Positions 7,285-16,021 are shown, counted from the stretch's first letter. The stretch: DNA of 64,000 nucleotides from JAFCUW01 sp049898325 (GCF_049898325.1 NZ_JAFCXL010000001.1:372001-436000), one strand, 5' to 3'. The notes: generated by a model from the letters alone, not told the origin. Program-made: numbers and translations.

Positions 7285-9927
7285 TTACACCACAATGTTA
7301 ATGAGTTTGTTGGGCACGACGATCACCTTTTTCGGCGTCGCTCCGTCCATGAAGCGCACGGCCGCTTCGCTGGCCAGCGCCAGCGCCTCGATGGCCGCCT
7401 TGTCGGCGCCCTTCGGCACCAGCACCGCACCGCGCAGCTTGCCGTTCACCTGCACCATCATTTCGATTTCCGACTGCTCCAGCGCCAGCGGGTCAACCTG
7501 CGGCCAGCTGGCGTCGAGGATGTCGCCATCGCGCGCGCCAAAGCCCAGTTCCTGCCACAGCACGTGGGTGATGTGCGGCGCCACGGGATTTAATACGCGC
7601 AGGAAGATCGACAGGCCTTCGGCGATCACCGCATTGCTGGCGTTGCCCTCGTCGAGCTTGGCCGATTCGAGCAGGTTGAGCATCTTCATGCAGGCCGACA
7701 CCACGGTGTTGTACTGGATGCGCTTGAGATCGTAGTCGGCCTGCTGGAGGATTTTATGCAGCTCGCGGCGCAGCGTTTTTTGCGCGTCGTTCAAGCCGTC
7801 GGCCGATGGCGCGGCCAGCTCCGAGGCCACCTTCGGCGCCTGCGCATGGGCGAATGCCCACACCCGGCGCAGGAAGCGGCTGGCGCCTTCGACGCCGCTG
7901 TCGGACCATTCGAGCGTCTGCTCCGGCGGCGAGGCGAACATGGTAAACAGGCGCGCGGTGTCGGCGCCATATTGACTGATCTGCGCCTGCGGGTCGATGC
8001 CGTTGTTCTTCGACTTCGACATTTTTTCGGTGCCGCCGATTTCCACCGGCTGGCCATCGCTGAGCAGCACGGCCGACTGCGGCCGGCCCTTGTCGTCCAG
8101 CACCAGGTCGACGTCGGCCGGGTTGAACCAGGTTTTTTTGCCGGCGTCGTCGCGGTAATAGGTCTCGTTGAGCACCATGCCCTGCGTGAGCAGATTGGTG
8201 AACGGCTCGTCGAACTTGACCAGGCCCATGTCGCGCATGATCTTGGTCCAGAAGCGCGCGTACAGCAGGTGCATGACGGCGTGCTCGATGCCGCCGATGT
8301 ACTGGTCCATCGGCATCCAGTAATCGTTGCGGGCGTCGACCATGGCCTCGGTCGAGCCGGGCGAGGTGTAGCGCATGTAGTACCAGGACGAGTCGACGAA
8401 GGTGTCCATGGTGTCGGTCTCGCGGCGCGCCGGCTTGCCGCACTGGGGGCAGTCGCACTGCAGGAACGCTTCATACTTGTTGAGCGGGTTGCCGCTGCCA
8501 TCGGGGACGCAGTCCTCGGGCAGCACGACGGGCAGGTCCGCTTCCGGCACCGGCACGGCGCCGCACTCGGCGCAGTTGATCATCGGGATCGGCGTGCCCC
8601 AGTAGCGCTGGCGCGAGATGCCCCAGTCACGCAGGCGGAAGGTGACTTTTTTCGCGCCCAGGCCCCGTTCGACCAGGTCGCCGGCGATGGCGTTGATGGC
8701 CGCCGTGTAGTCGAGGCCATCGTAGGTGCCAGAGTTGACCAGCACGCCGCGCTCCTTGTCGCCGTACCACTCCTGCCAGCCGGCCAGCGAAAACTGTTCG
8801 CCGTCAATGGCGACGACCTGCTTGATCGGCAGCGCGTACTTGGTGGCGAACAGAAAATCGCGCTCGTCGTGCGCGGGCACGCCCATCACGGCGCCGTCGC
8901 CGTAGGTGATCAATACGTAATTGCCGACCCAGACTTCGATGGCCTCGCCCGTAATCGGGTGGCTGACGAACAGGCCGGTGGGCATGCCCTTCTTTTCCAT
9001 CGTCGCCATGTCCGCTTCGATGACGGAACCGAGTTTGCACTCGGCGATGAAGGCGGCCAGGGCCGGGTTGCTGGCCGCCGCGTGCGCGGCCAGCGCGTGC
9101 TCGGGGGCGACGGCGCAGAAGGTGACGCCCATGATGGTGTCGGCGCGGGTGGTAAATACGAACAGCTTGCCGTCGTCGATCAGCTGGCCGTCGGCGCCGG
9201 TGATGGTGTGCGGGAAGGCAAAGCGCACGCCCACCGATTTGCCGATCCAGTTGGCCTGCATGACGCGCACGCGCTCGGGCCAGCCGGGCAGTTTATTGTC
9301 GACATAGTCGAGCAGCTCTTCGGCGTAGTCGGTGATGCGCGCGTAGTACATGGGGATTTCGCGCTTTTCGATGGGCGCGCCCGAGCGCCAGCCGCGGCCG
9401 TCGACCACCTGCTCGTTGGCCAGCACGGTCTGGTCGATGGGGTCCCAGTTGACGGTGCCCGTCTTCTTGTAGATGACGCCTTTTTCCAGCATCTTGAGGA
9501 ACATCCACTGGTTCCACTTGTAGTACTCGGGCGTGCAGGCGGTCATTTCGCGCGACCAGTCGATGGCCAGGCCCATCGATTCCATCTGCTGGCGCATGTG
9601 GGCGATGTTCGAATAGGTCCACTGGGCCGGCGGCACCTTGTTCTGCATCGCCGCGTTTTCCGCCGGCATGCCGAACGCATCCCAGCCCATCGGCATGAGC
9701 ACGTTGTAGCCGTTCATGCGCAGGTAGCGGTACATCACGTCGTTGATCGTATAGTTGCGCACGTGCCCCATGTGCAGCTTGCCGGACGGATAAGGCAGCA
9801 TCGAGCAAGCATAGTACTTGCCCTTGGGGAAACGCGGGTCGTGTTCGACGGCCCGGTAAGCGTCGATCGCTTTCCAGTGGGATTGGGCGGCTTGTTCGAC
9901 GTCGGCGGGACTATATTTATCTTGCAT
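7285..9927 (-). CDS. leuS: Leucyl-tRNA synthetase
   Basis: An 880-residue class I aminoacyl-tRNA synthetase that charges tRNA-Leu. The HIGH motif appears in PYPSGKLHMGHVRNY near the N-terminus, the CP1 editing domain in the middle (FTTRADTIMGVTFCAVAPEH), a zinc-ribbon CAECGAVPVPEADLPVVLP, and KMSKSKNNG towards the C-terminal third. Length is normal for bacterial LeuRS. A perfect TATAAT hexamer on the minus strand lies at 9966-9971, about 40 nt upstream of the ATG, and is a plausible -10 element for this first gene of the minus-strand run, although I see no good -35. Confidence 0.98.
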   Translation of the reverse strand: MQDKYSPADVEQAAQSHWKAIDAYRAVEHDPRFPKGKYYACSMLPYPSGKLHMGHVRNYTINDVMYRYLRMNGYNVLMPMGWDAFGMPAENAAMQNKVPPAQWTYSNIAHMRQQMESMGLAIDWSREMTACTPEYYKWNQWMFLKMLEKGVIYKKTGTVNWDPIDQTVLANEQVVDGRGWRSGAPIEKREIPMYYARITDYAEELLDYVDNKLPGWPERVRVMQANWIGKSVGVRFAFPHTITGADGQLIDDGKLFVFTTRADTIMGVTFCAVAPEHALAAHAAASNPALAAFIAECKLGSVIEADMATMEKKGMPTGLFVSHPITGEAIEVWVGNYVLITYGDGAVMGVPAHDERDFLFATKYALPIKQVVAIDGEQFSLAGWQEWYGDKERGVLVNSGTYDGLDYTAAINAIAGDLVERGLGAKKVTFRLRDWGISRQRYWGTPIPMINCAECGAVPVPEADLPVVLPEDCVPDGSGNPLNKYEAFLQCDCPQCGKPARRETDTMDTFVDSSWYYMRYTSPGSTEAMVDARNDYWMPMDQYIGGIEHAVMHLLYARFWTKIMRDMGLVKFDEPFTNLLTQGMVLNETYYRDDAGKKTWFNPADVDLVLDDKGRPQSAVLLSDGQPVEIGGTEKMSKSKNNGIDPQAQISQYGADTARLFTMFASPPEQTLEWSDSGVEGASRFLRRVWAFAHAQAPKVASELAAPSADGLNDAQKTLRRELHKILQQADYDLKRIQYNTVVSACMKMLNLLESAKLDEGNASNAVIAEGLSIFLRVLNPVAPHITHVLWQELGFGARDGDILDASWPQVDPLALEQSEIEMMVQVNGKLRGAVLVPKGADKAAIEALALASEAAVRFMDGATPKKVIVVPNKLINIVV

Positions 9928-10012
9928 GATGATTAAAGGGCCAGGAATGTTGGTTTGAACCGAACATTATACTGGCTGGCGGCGGACGCCGGCCGTAATT
10001 GACCCGATCAGG

Positions 10013-10339
10013 CTAGCGCAGCACCAGCTTAAGTGCCGGCAATTCGCCGTAATCGGCGTAGCGCTCGTTGATGCCGGCCACGCAATAGCTGATTTCTTCG
10101 ACCAGCTCGGGCAGCCTGGCCTGGAGGGCCGCACTGTCGGTGATGACGATTTCCAGCATTTCTTTGGGGAAAAGGCGAAATTTACTCATGCCATCGGCAT
10201 CGCGCAGGTAGCTGAGGCAATCGACCCAGCCGTCGATGGTGTGGCTATAACTGTCGGGAAAGCCAAAAGCGGCCTGCGAGGCAAGGTGAAAGGCGGCCGC
10301 GCTGTCGATGGCGGCGCCCTTGAGTTCGACGGTGGCCAT
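10013..10339 (-). CDS. Barstar-family (barnase inhibitor) protein
   Basis: A 108-residue small acidic protein resembling barstar: an N-terminal strand ending in LKG, then AAFHLASQAAFGFPDSYSHTIDGWVDCLSYL, which matches the family helix-loop region (barstar has FPxYYGxNLDALWDCL). Barstar inhibits the RNase barnase by binding its active site. No barnase-like RNase is visible here, so this is an orphan inhibitor or a homologue with another partner. Its ATG is one base past the dapB stop codon, and it looks like the third gene of a bamE-dapB-barstar transcript. Confidence 0.75.
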   Translation of the reverse strand: MATVELKGAAIDSAAAFHLASQAAFGFPDSYSHTIDGWVDCLSYLRDADGMSKFRLFPKEMLEIVITDSAALQARLPELVEEISYCVAGINERYADYGELPALKLVLR

Positions 10340-10340
10340 G

Positions 10341-11150
10341 TCAGTCCTTCAAATTGAGTACGTCTTGCATGTCGTACAGGCCGCTTTGCTTGTCGGCCAG
10401 AAAACGCGCCGCGCGCAGGGCGCCGTGGGCGTAGGTGACGCGGCTGCTCGACTTGTGGCTGATCTCGATGCGCTCGCCGTCGCCGGCAAACAGCACCGTG
10501 TGGTCGCCCACGATGTCGCCGCCGCGGATGGTGGCGAAGCCGATGGTGGACGGGTCGCGCGCGCCGGTGACGCCTTCGCGGCCGTAGACGGCGCAGCTGG
10601 CGAGGTCGCGCCCGAGCGCGTCGGCGATCACTTCGCCCATCTTGAGGGCGGTGCCGGACGGCGCGTCGACCTTGTGGCGGTGGTGCGCTTCGATAATTTC
10701 GATGTCGTAGCCTTCGCTAAAACTTTTCGCCGCCATTTCCAGCAGTTTGAGCGTGACATTGACGCCCACGCTCATATTGGGGGCGAACACGATGGCGGTT
10801 TTTTCGGCGGCGGCGCGGATGGCCGCCTTGCCTGCCTCATCGAATCCGGTGGTGCCGATCACCATGGCGATGCCGTGCGCGGCGCAATAGGCCAGGTGGG
10901 CCAGGGTGCCTTCCGGCCGGGTGAAATCGATCAGCACGCGGGCGCCGGCCAGCGCGCTGGCGAGGTCGGCGCCGATGGCCACACCGGACGGGCGGCCCAG
11001 GAGGGCGGCGGCGTCCTGGCCCAGGCCGGGCGCGCCGGCGACGTCGAGCGCGCCGGACAGGCGGGTGTCGGCAGCCTGGTCGATCGCTTCGACCAGCATC
11101 TTGCCCATGCGCCCACTGGCGCCGGCAACGGCAATATTCAGAGCGGCCAT
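10341..11150 (-). CDS. dapB: 4-hydroxy-tetrahydrodipicolinate reductase
   Basis: A 269-residue enzyme of the lysine/diaminopimelate pathway that reduces 4-hydroxy-tetrahydrodipicolinate with NAD(P)H. The nucleotide-binding GASGRMG is at residues 10-16, and the catalytic EAHHRHKVDAPSGTAL contains the His pair and Lys. The ATG at 11150 gives the canonical start MAALNIAVAG; a longer in-frame extension back to 11282 overlaps bamE and is rejected. It lies 4 nt after the bamE stop codon. Confidence 0.97.
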   Translation of the reverse strand: MAALNIAVAGASGRMGKMLVEAIDQAADTRLSGALDVAGAPGLGQDAAALLGRPSGVAIGADLASALAGARVLIDFTRPEGTLAHLAYCAAHGIAMVIGTTGFDEAGKAAIRAAAEKTAIVFAPNMSVGVNVTLKLLEMAAKSFSEGYDIEIIEAHHRHKVDAPSGTALKMGEVIADALGRDLASCAVYGREGVTGARDPSTIGFATIRGGDIVGDHTVLFAGDGERIEISHKSSSRVTYAHGALRAARFLADKQSGLYDMQDVLNLKD

Positions 11151-11154
11151 ACGA

Positions 11155-11757
11155 TTATTTCTTGACCTGGATGCTGGCCGAAGCGGCCTCTTCCTTCTTG
11201 GGCGCCGCCTTGGCCGCCACCTTCGACGGACCGGCGATGCGGGCAATGTACTCTTTTTCGGTGGGCAGGTTGCCGCCGTCAAAACGCTCGACCTTGTCGT
11301 CCTTGAAATAGACGGTGACGCGCGCCTTGGTCAGCTCGCCATTGCCCCGTGCCAGATAAAACGGGTAGTCCCAGCGCTCGGCATGGAACACGTCCGTCAG
11401 CAGGGGCGTGCCGAGGATGAACTTGACCTGGTCGCGGGTCTGGCCCACTTTGAGCTGGGCCAGCATTTCTTGGGACACGAAGTTACCCTGCTGAATGTCT
11501 GGCCGGTACGGCGAGAAGATCCAGAAGAAGCGCTGCAGCCTGGTGGCGCTGCTGGTCTGGGCGCCCGCGTTGGCGCTGGCCGCCGAGGCGTTGGCGTCGG
11601 CCGCGATCGCCCCCGGCGCCGTCGAGACCGCGGCGGCAGGCTGGGTCTGGCGCCAGTTGGCACAGCCGGCCAGGCTCAGCACGGCACAGGCGGCAGCGGC
11701 GACCAGGACGGGCTTCAGGGACAAGCTGCGGGAAAAATCGGCAATCGTGACGCGCAT
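11155..11757 (-). CDS. bamE: Outer-membrane assembly lipoprotein BamE (OmlA/SmpA)
   Basis: A 200-residue lipoprotein: hydrophobic signal ending in the lipobox LAGC, then a low-complexity Ala-rich spacer, and the BamE core DIQQGNFVSQEMLAQLKVGQTRDQVKFILGTPLLTDVFHAERWDYPFY. BamE is an accessory component of the BAM machine that inserts beta-barrels. The protein is longer than E. coli BamE (113) because of the linker and a basic C-terminal tail ending in VKK. The ATG at 11757 gives the correct signal peptide. It diverges from fur over 78 bp, a layout conserved in many betaproteobacteria. Confidence 0.92.
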   Translation of the reverse strand: MRVTIADFSRSLSLKPVLVAAAACAVLSLAGCANWRQTQPAAAVSTAPGAIAADANASAASANAGAQTSSATRLQRFFWIFSPYRPDIQQGNFVSQEMLAQLKVGQTRDQVKFILGTPLLTDVFHAERWDYPFYLARGNGELTKARVTVYFKDDKVERFDGGNLPTEKEYIARIAGPSKVAAKAAPKKEEAASASIQVKK

Positions 11758-11835
11758 AGGGAACCTCAAAACGTTTGAGCCATAGCTCCAAAACGCTATA
11801 TCATAAAGCACTACGCCCAACTTCGAGCAACAAAC

Positions 11836-12261
11836 ATGAGTAACAATCCCACCGACCTCAAGGCCAGCGGCCTCAAAGCGACCCTGCCGCGCCTGAAAAT
11901 TCTGGAGATCTTTCAGAACAGCGAGGTGCGCCATCTGACTGCCGAAGACGTCTATAAGCAGTTATTGACAGAAAATCTCGACGTTGGCCTGGCCACCGTG
12001 TACCGCGTGCTGACCCAGTTTGAACAGGCTGGCTTGCTCAACCGCAACCATTTTGAAACGGGCAAGGCCATTTTCGAACTCAATGCGGGTTCCCACCACG
12101 ACCACCTCGTGTGCCTCGATTGCGGGCGCGTCGAAGAATTTTTCGACGAAGCGATCGAAACCCGGCAAAACACCATCGCCAGCGAGCGCGGCTTCAGCAT
12201 CGCCGAGCATGCGCTGGCCATTTATGGCAATTGCATCAAGCCGGCCTGCCCGCACCGCTAA
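11836..12261 (+). CDS. fur: Ferric uptake regulator Fur
   Basis: A 141-residue metal-responsive repressor. The N-terminal winged helix has LATVYRVLTQFEQAGLL, the DNA-recognition helix. The metal-binding half has GSHHDHLVCLDCGRVEEF, with His ligands and the first CxxC, and a C-terminal NCIKPACPHR. With Fe(II) bound it represses iron-uptake genes; the matching Fur boxes at 45427-45441 and 45586-45600 are strong candidate targets in this window. Divergent from bamE; its 3' end faces hrcA across a small palindrome. Confidence 0.97.
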   Translation: MSNNPTDLKASGLKATLPRLKILEIFQNSEVRHLTAEDVYKQLLTENLDVGLATVYRVLTQFEQAGLLNRNHFETGKAIFELNAGSHHDHLVCLDCGRVEEFFDEAIETRQNTIASERGFSIAEHALAIYGNCIKPACPHR

Positions 12262-12294
12262 GCTGCGCACGGGCTGGCCGCTTGCCAGTCCTTC

Positions 12295-12317
12295 GAACCT
12301 ATCCCGGTAGGTTCTTA
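12295..12317. repeat. Solo copy of the 162-bp repeat's terminal palindrome
   Basis: The 23 bases GAACCTATCCCGGTAG + GTTCTTA read as one end of the repeat seen at 30111-30272 joined directly to its opposite end, as if the 124 bp interior had been lost. The arms GAACCTA and TAGGTTC can pair around a TCCCGG loop. It lies between the convergent fur and hrcA genes, and its last three bases are the TAA stop of hrcA. It may act as a weak bidirectional terminator; that is inference. Confidence 0.6.
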
Positions 12318-13334
12318 ATGACTCAAGGCGTTCGACAACAACTTGGCCGTGATATCGACAATGGGAATGACCCGCTCGTACGCCATGCGGGTGGGGCCGA
12401 TCACCCCCAGCGTTCCCACGATGCGCCCGTTGACCTCGTAAGGCGCCGTCACCACGCTCATCTCGTCCATCGGCACCAGGCTGGACTCGCCGCCGATAAA
12501 AATCTGCACGCCCGTGGCTTTACTTGACACATCAAGTAATTGCATCAAGCCCGTTTTCTGCTCGAACATGTCGAACATCTGCCGCAGCGAACTCATGTTC
12601 GACGACAGGTCGGCCACGCTGAGCAGATTGCGTTCGCCCGAGATGACCATGTCGTCGCTGTGGTCGGCCATGGCCTCGCTGCCCGCTTCCACCGCCGCCT
12701 GCATCAGCCGGCTCATGTCGTCGCGCAATTTCCGCAATTCGCCCGTCACGCGGGCGCGCACCTGGTCGAACGACAGGCCGCCGTAATTCTGGTTGATGAA
12801 ATTGGCCGACTGGATCAACTGCGACGGGGTGTAGTCGACATCGGTGAGCAGCAGGCGGTTTTGCACGTCGCCGCGGGGATCGACGATCACCAGCAGGATG
12901 CGCTTTTCCGACAGGCGCAGAAATTCGATCTGCTGGAACACCGACTCGCGGCGCGGGCTCATGACGACGCCGGCGAACTGCGACAGCGACGACAGCATCT
13001 GCGCCGCGTTGGCGATGGTTTTTTGCTGCTGCGGCGCCTGCAGGCGCATGCGCGACTGCGAATCGACCGAGTGCTCGTCGATCGACTGCACCGTCAGCAG
13101 GGTGTCGACGAAGATGCGGTAGCCGCGCGGGGTGGGAATGCGCCCGGCCGAGGTGTGCGGGCTGGCGACGTAGCCCATTTCCTCGAGGTCGGACATGATG
13201 TTGCGGATCGTCGCCGGCGACAGGTCCAGGCCCGATATTTTCGACAGGGCGCGCGAGCCGACCGGCTGGCCGTCGGCGATGTAGCGCTCGACGAGGGCCT
13301 TGAGCAGGGTTTGAGCACGGTTATCGAGATGCAT
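12315..13334 (-). CDS. hrcA: Heat-inducible transcription repressor HrcA
   Basis: A 339-residue repressor of class I heat-shock genes that binds the CIRCE element. The N-terminal winged helix contains VGSRALSKISGLDLSPATIRNIMSDLEEMGY, followed by PHTSAGRIPTPRGYR, both diagnostic of HrcA. The central GAF-like and dimerisation regions are intact. No CIRCE element is visible in the window, so its targets (groESL and others) lie elsewhere. The stop codon is provided by the palindrome at 12295-12317. Confidence 0.97.
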   Translation of the reverse strand: MHLDNRAQTLLKALVERYIADGQPVGSRALSKISGLDLSPATIRNIMSDLEEMGYVASPHTSAGRIPTPRGYRIFVDTLLTVQSIDEHSVDSQSRMRLQAPQQQKTIANAAQMLSSLSQFAGVVMSPRRESVFQQIEFLRLSEKRILLVIVDPRGDVQNRLLLTDVDYTPSQLIQSANFINQNYGGLSFDQVRARVTGELRKLRDDMSRLMQAAVEAGSEAMADHSDDMVISGERNLLSVADLSSNMSSLRQMFDMFEQKTGLMQLLDVSSKATGVQIFIGGESSLVPMDEMSVVTAPYEVNGRIVGTLGVIGPTRMAYERVIPIVDITAKLLSNALSH

Positions 13335-13420
13335 GGTGGTCTGACGTGATCCTTGGACTGGGTGCCTTTATTATGCACGCTCGCGGCCCGTGCGGGGTAA
13401 CGACGGCCGCATGGGCGCGC

Positions 13421-14137
13421 TCAGGCATGGTTGTTCTCGAGCCAGTCCAGCAATTGATCGAAATCGGCGCAGATGGCGTCGGGCGTGACGCCGTGTTCGA
13501 GGTGGCGCGCGCTGCCGGTGCGGTTGAGCCAGACGGCGCGCAGGCCCGCCTGCTGGGCGCCGCGCACGTCGAGCAGGACGTCGTCGCCCACATACACGGC
13601 CTCGGCAGGCGCCACCCCCAGTTCGGCGCAGGCGGCCAGAAAGATCGCGGGGGCCGGCTTGGCCTGGCCGAAACTGTGGGCCGCCACCGACACCTTGAAA
13701 TGGTGGTCCAGGCCGATTGCGCGCAAGTCGGCATTGCCGTTCGAAATCGAGCCGATCAGCGTGCGCCGGCCCAGCCGCTCGAGGCCGTCGAGCACGTCCG
13801 CGTAAGGCGCGACCAGGTTGCGCGCGGCGGAAAAGATCGCCATCGCCTCGTCGACGCGGCCGACGTCGTCGCCGCTGGCGGCAAAGGCGTCGAGCAGGCC
13901 GGCCCGGCGCAGGGCCGCCAGGTCGAGGTGGAAGTGCGGCTCGCGCGCCAGCTTTTGCAGGCGCGCCTGGCGCAGGCTGTCGATCGAGTGGGCGCCGGCG
14001 ATGCCCGGCGCATGCTGCTCGATCCAGGCCCACACCTGGCGCTCGGCCTGCTCGATGACGGGAGCGATGGGCCACAAGGTGTCGTCGAGGTCGAACAGGA
14101 CGGCCTTGGGCCAGGCAGGAAGGGGCAGTGCTGTCAT
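13421..14137 (-). CDS. HAD-IA family hydrolase
   Basis: A 238-residue haloacid-dehalogenase-fold phosphatase. Motif I is FDLDDTLWP (nucleophile Asp and acid/base Asp), motif II is IGSISNGN, motif III Lys is in AKPAPAIF, and motif IV is VYVGDDVLLDVRGAQQAGL. The C1-type cap lies between motifs I and II. Such enzymes hydrolyse phosphate esters (nucleotides or sugar phosphates); the substrate cannot be assigned from sequence. Its start is 16 residues before motif I, as in relatives. It precedes hrcA on the same strand with an 86 bp gap. Confidence 0.88.
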   Translation of the reverse strand: MTALPLPAWPKAVLFDLDDTLWPIAPVIEQAERQVWAWIEQHAPGIAGAHSIDSLRQARLQKLAREPHFHLDLAALRRAGLLDAFAASGDDVGRVDEAMAIFSAARNLVAPYADVLDGLERLGRRTLIGSISNGNADLRAIGLDHHFKVSVAAHSFGQAKPAPAIFLAACAELGVAPAEAVYVGDDVLLDVRGAQQAGLRAVWLNRTGSARHLEHGVTPDAICADFDQLLDWLENNHA

Positions 14138-14305
14138 GACGCGCTCACAAGTAAATAGGACGATTTCAACTGCCGCATGGGCCAGTTACACCGTGATACA
14201 CGGCCAATGGGGCCTTAGCATAACAAATGCACTAAAATGGCGGCCAATTTGTCTATTTTGCGGTCGCCAGCGCGCTGGCGCCATCTTGTCGTTTTTGGAG
14301 AAAAC

Positions 14306-14878
14306 ATGAAAAGTCTGTTCCTGCGTTCGGGCGTCGCGCTCGCGTGCGCCCTGACCCTGGCCTCGTGCGGTGGCAGCGGCGGCTCCCTGATCATCGGCGG
14401 CATCGTGGTCAACCTCAACCGCACCGGCCTCGTGTTGCTCAACAACGGCGGCGACGAGTTGGTCGTTCCGGCGACCAACACCAGCTTCGTCTTCCCCACC
14501 CTGGTCGGCAACGATACCAACTATAACGTCACGGTTAAAAGTTCGCCCAGCAACGCCGTGTGCACGGCCAGCAGCAACACGGGCAAAACGTCGACCTACG
14601 ACATCACCACCGTCGTCATCAGCTGCGTCACCAATACCTACGATCTGGGCGGCACCGTGAGCAACCTCAAAAACACCGGCCTGGTGCTGGTCAACGGTCC
14701 GGACAAGGTCAGCGTGGCGGCCGATGCCACCTCGTTCAAGATGACCAAGGTGGGCGACGGTACGCCGTACGGCGTCACCATCCTGAGCCAGCCGGCCAAC
14801 CAGACCTGCACGGTGACCAACGGCACCAACACGATGGGCCCGGCCAATGTCACCAATGTCCAGGTCAACTGCATCTGA
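14306..14878 (+). CDS. Repeat lipoprotein A (unknown function)
   Basis: A 190-residue predicted lipoprotein: MKSLFLRSGVALACALTL followed by lipobox LASC, then two copies of a roughly 80-residue repeat. Each copy follows the plan GGxVxNLxxTGLVLxNxGxD...V, then a Phe/Tyr-rich middle, YxVTV/ITxxSxPxxxxCT, and ends in VxxVxVxC/ISC, so each repeat carries a Cys pair that could form a disulfide. I do not recognise a named domain. A strong Shine-Dalgarno (TTGGAG) fixes the start. It is followed after 19 nt by a paralogue, so the two are probably one operon. Surface or periplasmic location is inferred from the lipobox. Confidence 0.75.
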   Translation: MKSLFLRSGVALACALTLASCGGSGGSLIIGGIVVNLNRTGLVLLNNGGDELVVPATNTSFVFPTLVGNDTNYNVTVKSSPSNAVCTASSNTGKTSTYDITTVVISCVTNTYDLGGTVSNLKNTGLVLVNGPDKVSVAADATSFKMTKVGDGTPYGVTILSQPANQTCTVTNGTNTMGPANVTNVQVNCI

Positions 14879-14897
14879 CCGCCTCCCGGAGAACTTC

Positions 14898-15512
14898 ATG
14901 ACTTTTACAACCTTCCTGCGCCCGGTCGCCCTGGCGGCCATCGCCCTGACCCTGGCGGCCTGCGGCGGCAAAGCCACCTTCACCATCGGCGGCACGGTGA
15001 CCAGCCTGAGCTACCCCGGCCTGGTGCTTACCACCAATGGCATGGATCTGAGCGTGCCAGCCGGCGCCACCAGTTTTTCCTTCCCGAATACCGTGTCGTA
15101 CGGCGATGTCTACAACGTCACCCAGAAGACGCCGCCCCTGCACCAGAGCTGCACCACGGTCAGTCCCCTGACCGGCGTCGACACGGCCAGCGGCACGGCC
15201 GGGCGCACGGCGTCGATCGCCATCGTCGTCACCTGCCTGCTCAACACCTACAGCATCGGCGGCGCTGTCAGCGGCCTCGCGGCCGACGGCCTGGTGCTCA
15301 CCAACGGCAGTAGCGGCACCATCGCCGTGGCCTCCGGCGTCACCGCCTACGCCTTCACCGACAACGTGCCTTACAACACCAGCTACGGCATCACCGTGCT
15401 GACCCAGCCCACCAATCAAGTCTGCACCGTCAGCAATCCTGCCGGCGTGATGGGCGATGCGGCAGTGACCAATATCAATGTTACCTGCGTAACGAAGCCT
15501 GCCAGCACCTGA
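14898..15512 (+). CDS. Repeat lipoprotein B (paralogue of the preceding gene)
   Basis: A 204-residue predicted lipoprotein, lipobox LAAC, with the same two-repeat design as the upstream gene: FTIGGTVTSLSYPGLVLTTN and YSIGGAVSGLAADGLVLTNG start the two repeats, and each ends in a V-T/N-V-x-C strand. Cys spacing is conserved between the genes. The start at 14898 has CCCGGAG 8 nt upstream. The shared architecture and adjacency indicate tandem duplication. Function unknown; an adhesion or envelope role is only a guess from its export signal and beta-rich repeats. A hairpin at 15561-15579 and a terminator at 15624-15652 follow. Confidence 0.75.
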   Translation: MTFTTFLRPVALAAIALTLAACGGKATFTIGGTVTSLSYPGLVLTTNGMDLSVPAGATSFSFPNTVSYGDVYNVTQKTPPLHQSCTTVSPLTGVDTASGTAGRTASIAIVVTCLLNTYSIGGAVSGLAADGLVLTNGSSGTIAVASGVTAYAFTDNVPYNTSYGITVLTQPTNQVCTVSNPAGVMGDAAVTNINVTCVTKPAST

Positions 15513-15623
15513 GATATACGAAATCTGATTAACTGATATTGGAAAAGACAATTGGTTTTATATGCTGTGACGCAGCATAATGCATCTGTCTCCTCCAAGT
15601 CTCCTCAAAAAGAATTGGATTTC

Positions 15624-15652
15624 AAGCCCGCTCAACAGCGGGCTTTTTTTTC
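15624..15652 (+). terminator. Rho-independent terminator after the lipoprotein pair
   Basis: Stem AAGCCCGC/GCGGGCTT (15624-15631 and 15638-15645) with a 6-base loop and a run of T residues. It closes the plus-strand lipoprotein operon. A separate perfect 7 bp hairpin, TATGCTG/CAGCATA (15561-15579), lies between the stop codon and this terminator. Confidence 0.85.
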
Positions 15653-15734
15653 GCCTGTACCCACCGTCAAGGCGCGCTTCGCGCGAGCCACAAAACTGGC
15701 ATGATGGCCGCTGACATCCTGAAGGAGAGCGACG

Positions 15735-15983
15735 ATGGCGACAGAAACGGTGGGAGCGTACGAGATCGACTACAGCGGCGTGCACATGGACGATGTGGAC
15801 GGCTGGGCGGCATGGGTGACGATTTACGGTCCGTCGAGCAATCCCATGCACCGCAACAGCATCGTGCCCGCGCAGCGGGTGGCGGTGGAACACGTGTATG
15901 CGAGTCAGGCAGAAGCGCAGGCCGAGGCGAGGAGCGTGGCGCTGGCGATGATCGAGGAAAACAGTGCCAGGACGGCGGGGTAG
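15735..15983 (+). CDS. Small hypothetical protein
   Basis: An 82-residue acidic protein (start MATETVGAYEIDYSGVHMDDVDGWAAW) with no signal peptide or membrane segment and no family I recognise. GAAGGAG lies 7 nt before the ATG, a strong ribosome binding site, and codon use is like the neighbours, so it is probably translated. The C-terminal half is an amphipathic Ala/Glu-rich helix. It stands alone between a terminator and the convergent S53 peptidase gene. Confidence 0.6.
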   Translation: MATETVGAYEIDYSGVHMDDVDGWAAWVTIYGPSSNPMHRNSIVPAQRVAVEHVYASQAEAQAEARSVALAMIEENSARTAG

Positions 15984-16021
15984 GCGGTAGCGGCGTTGCC
16001 GCCGCTACCGGTTAGATCCAC

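Noticed and set aside
7756..9936. A 726-codon plus-strand frame opposite leuS
   Set aside because: Antisense shadow of leuS, with no ribosome binding site and no recognisable motif.
11151..11282. 44-residue upstream extension of DapB
   Set aside because: It lies within bamE, is Arg/Pro-rich, and the start MAALNIAVAG is the family norm.
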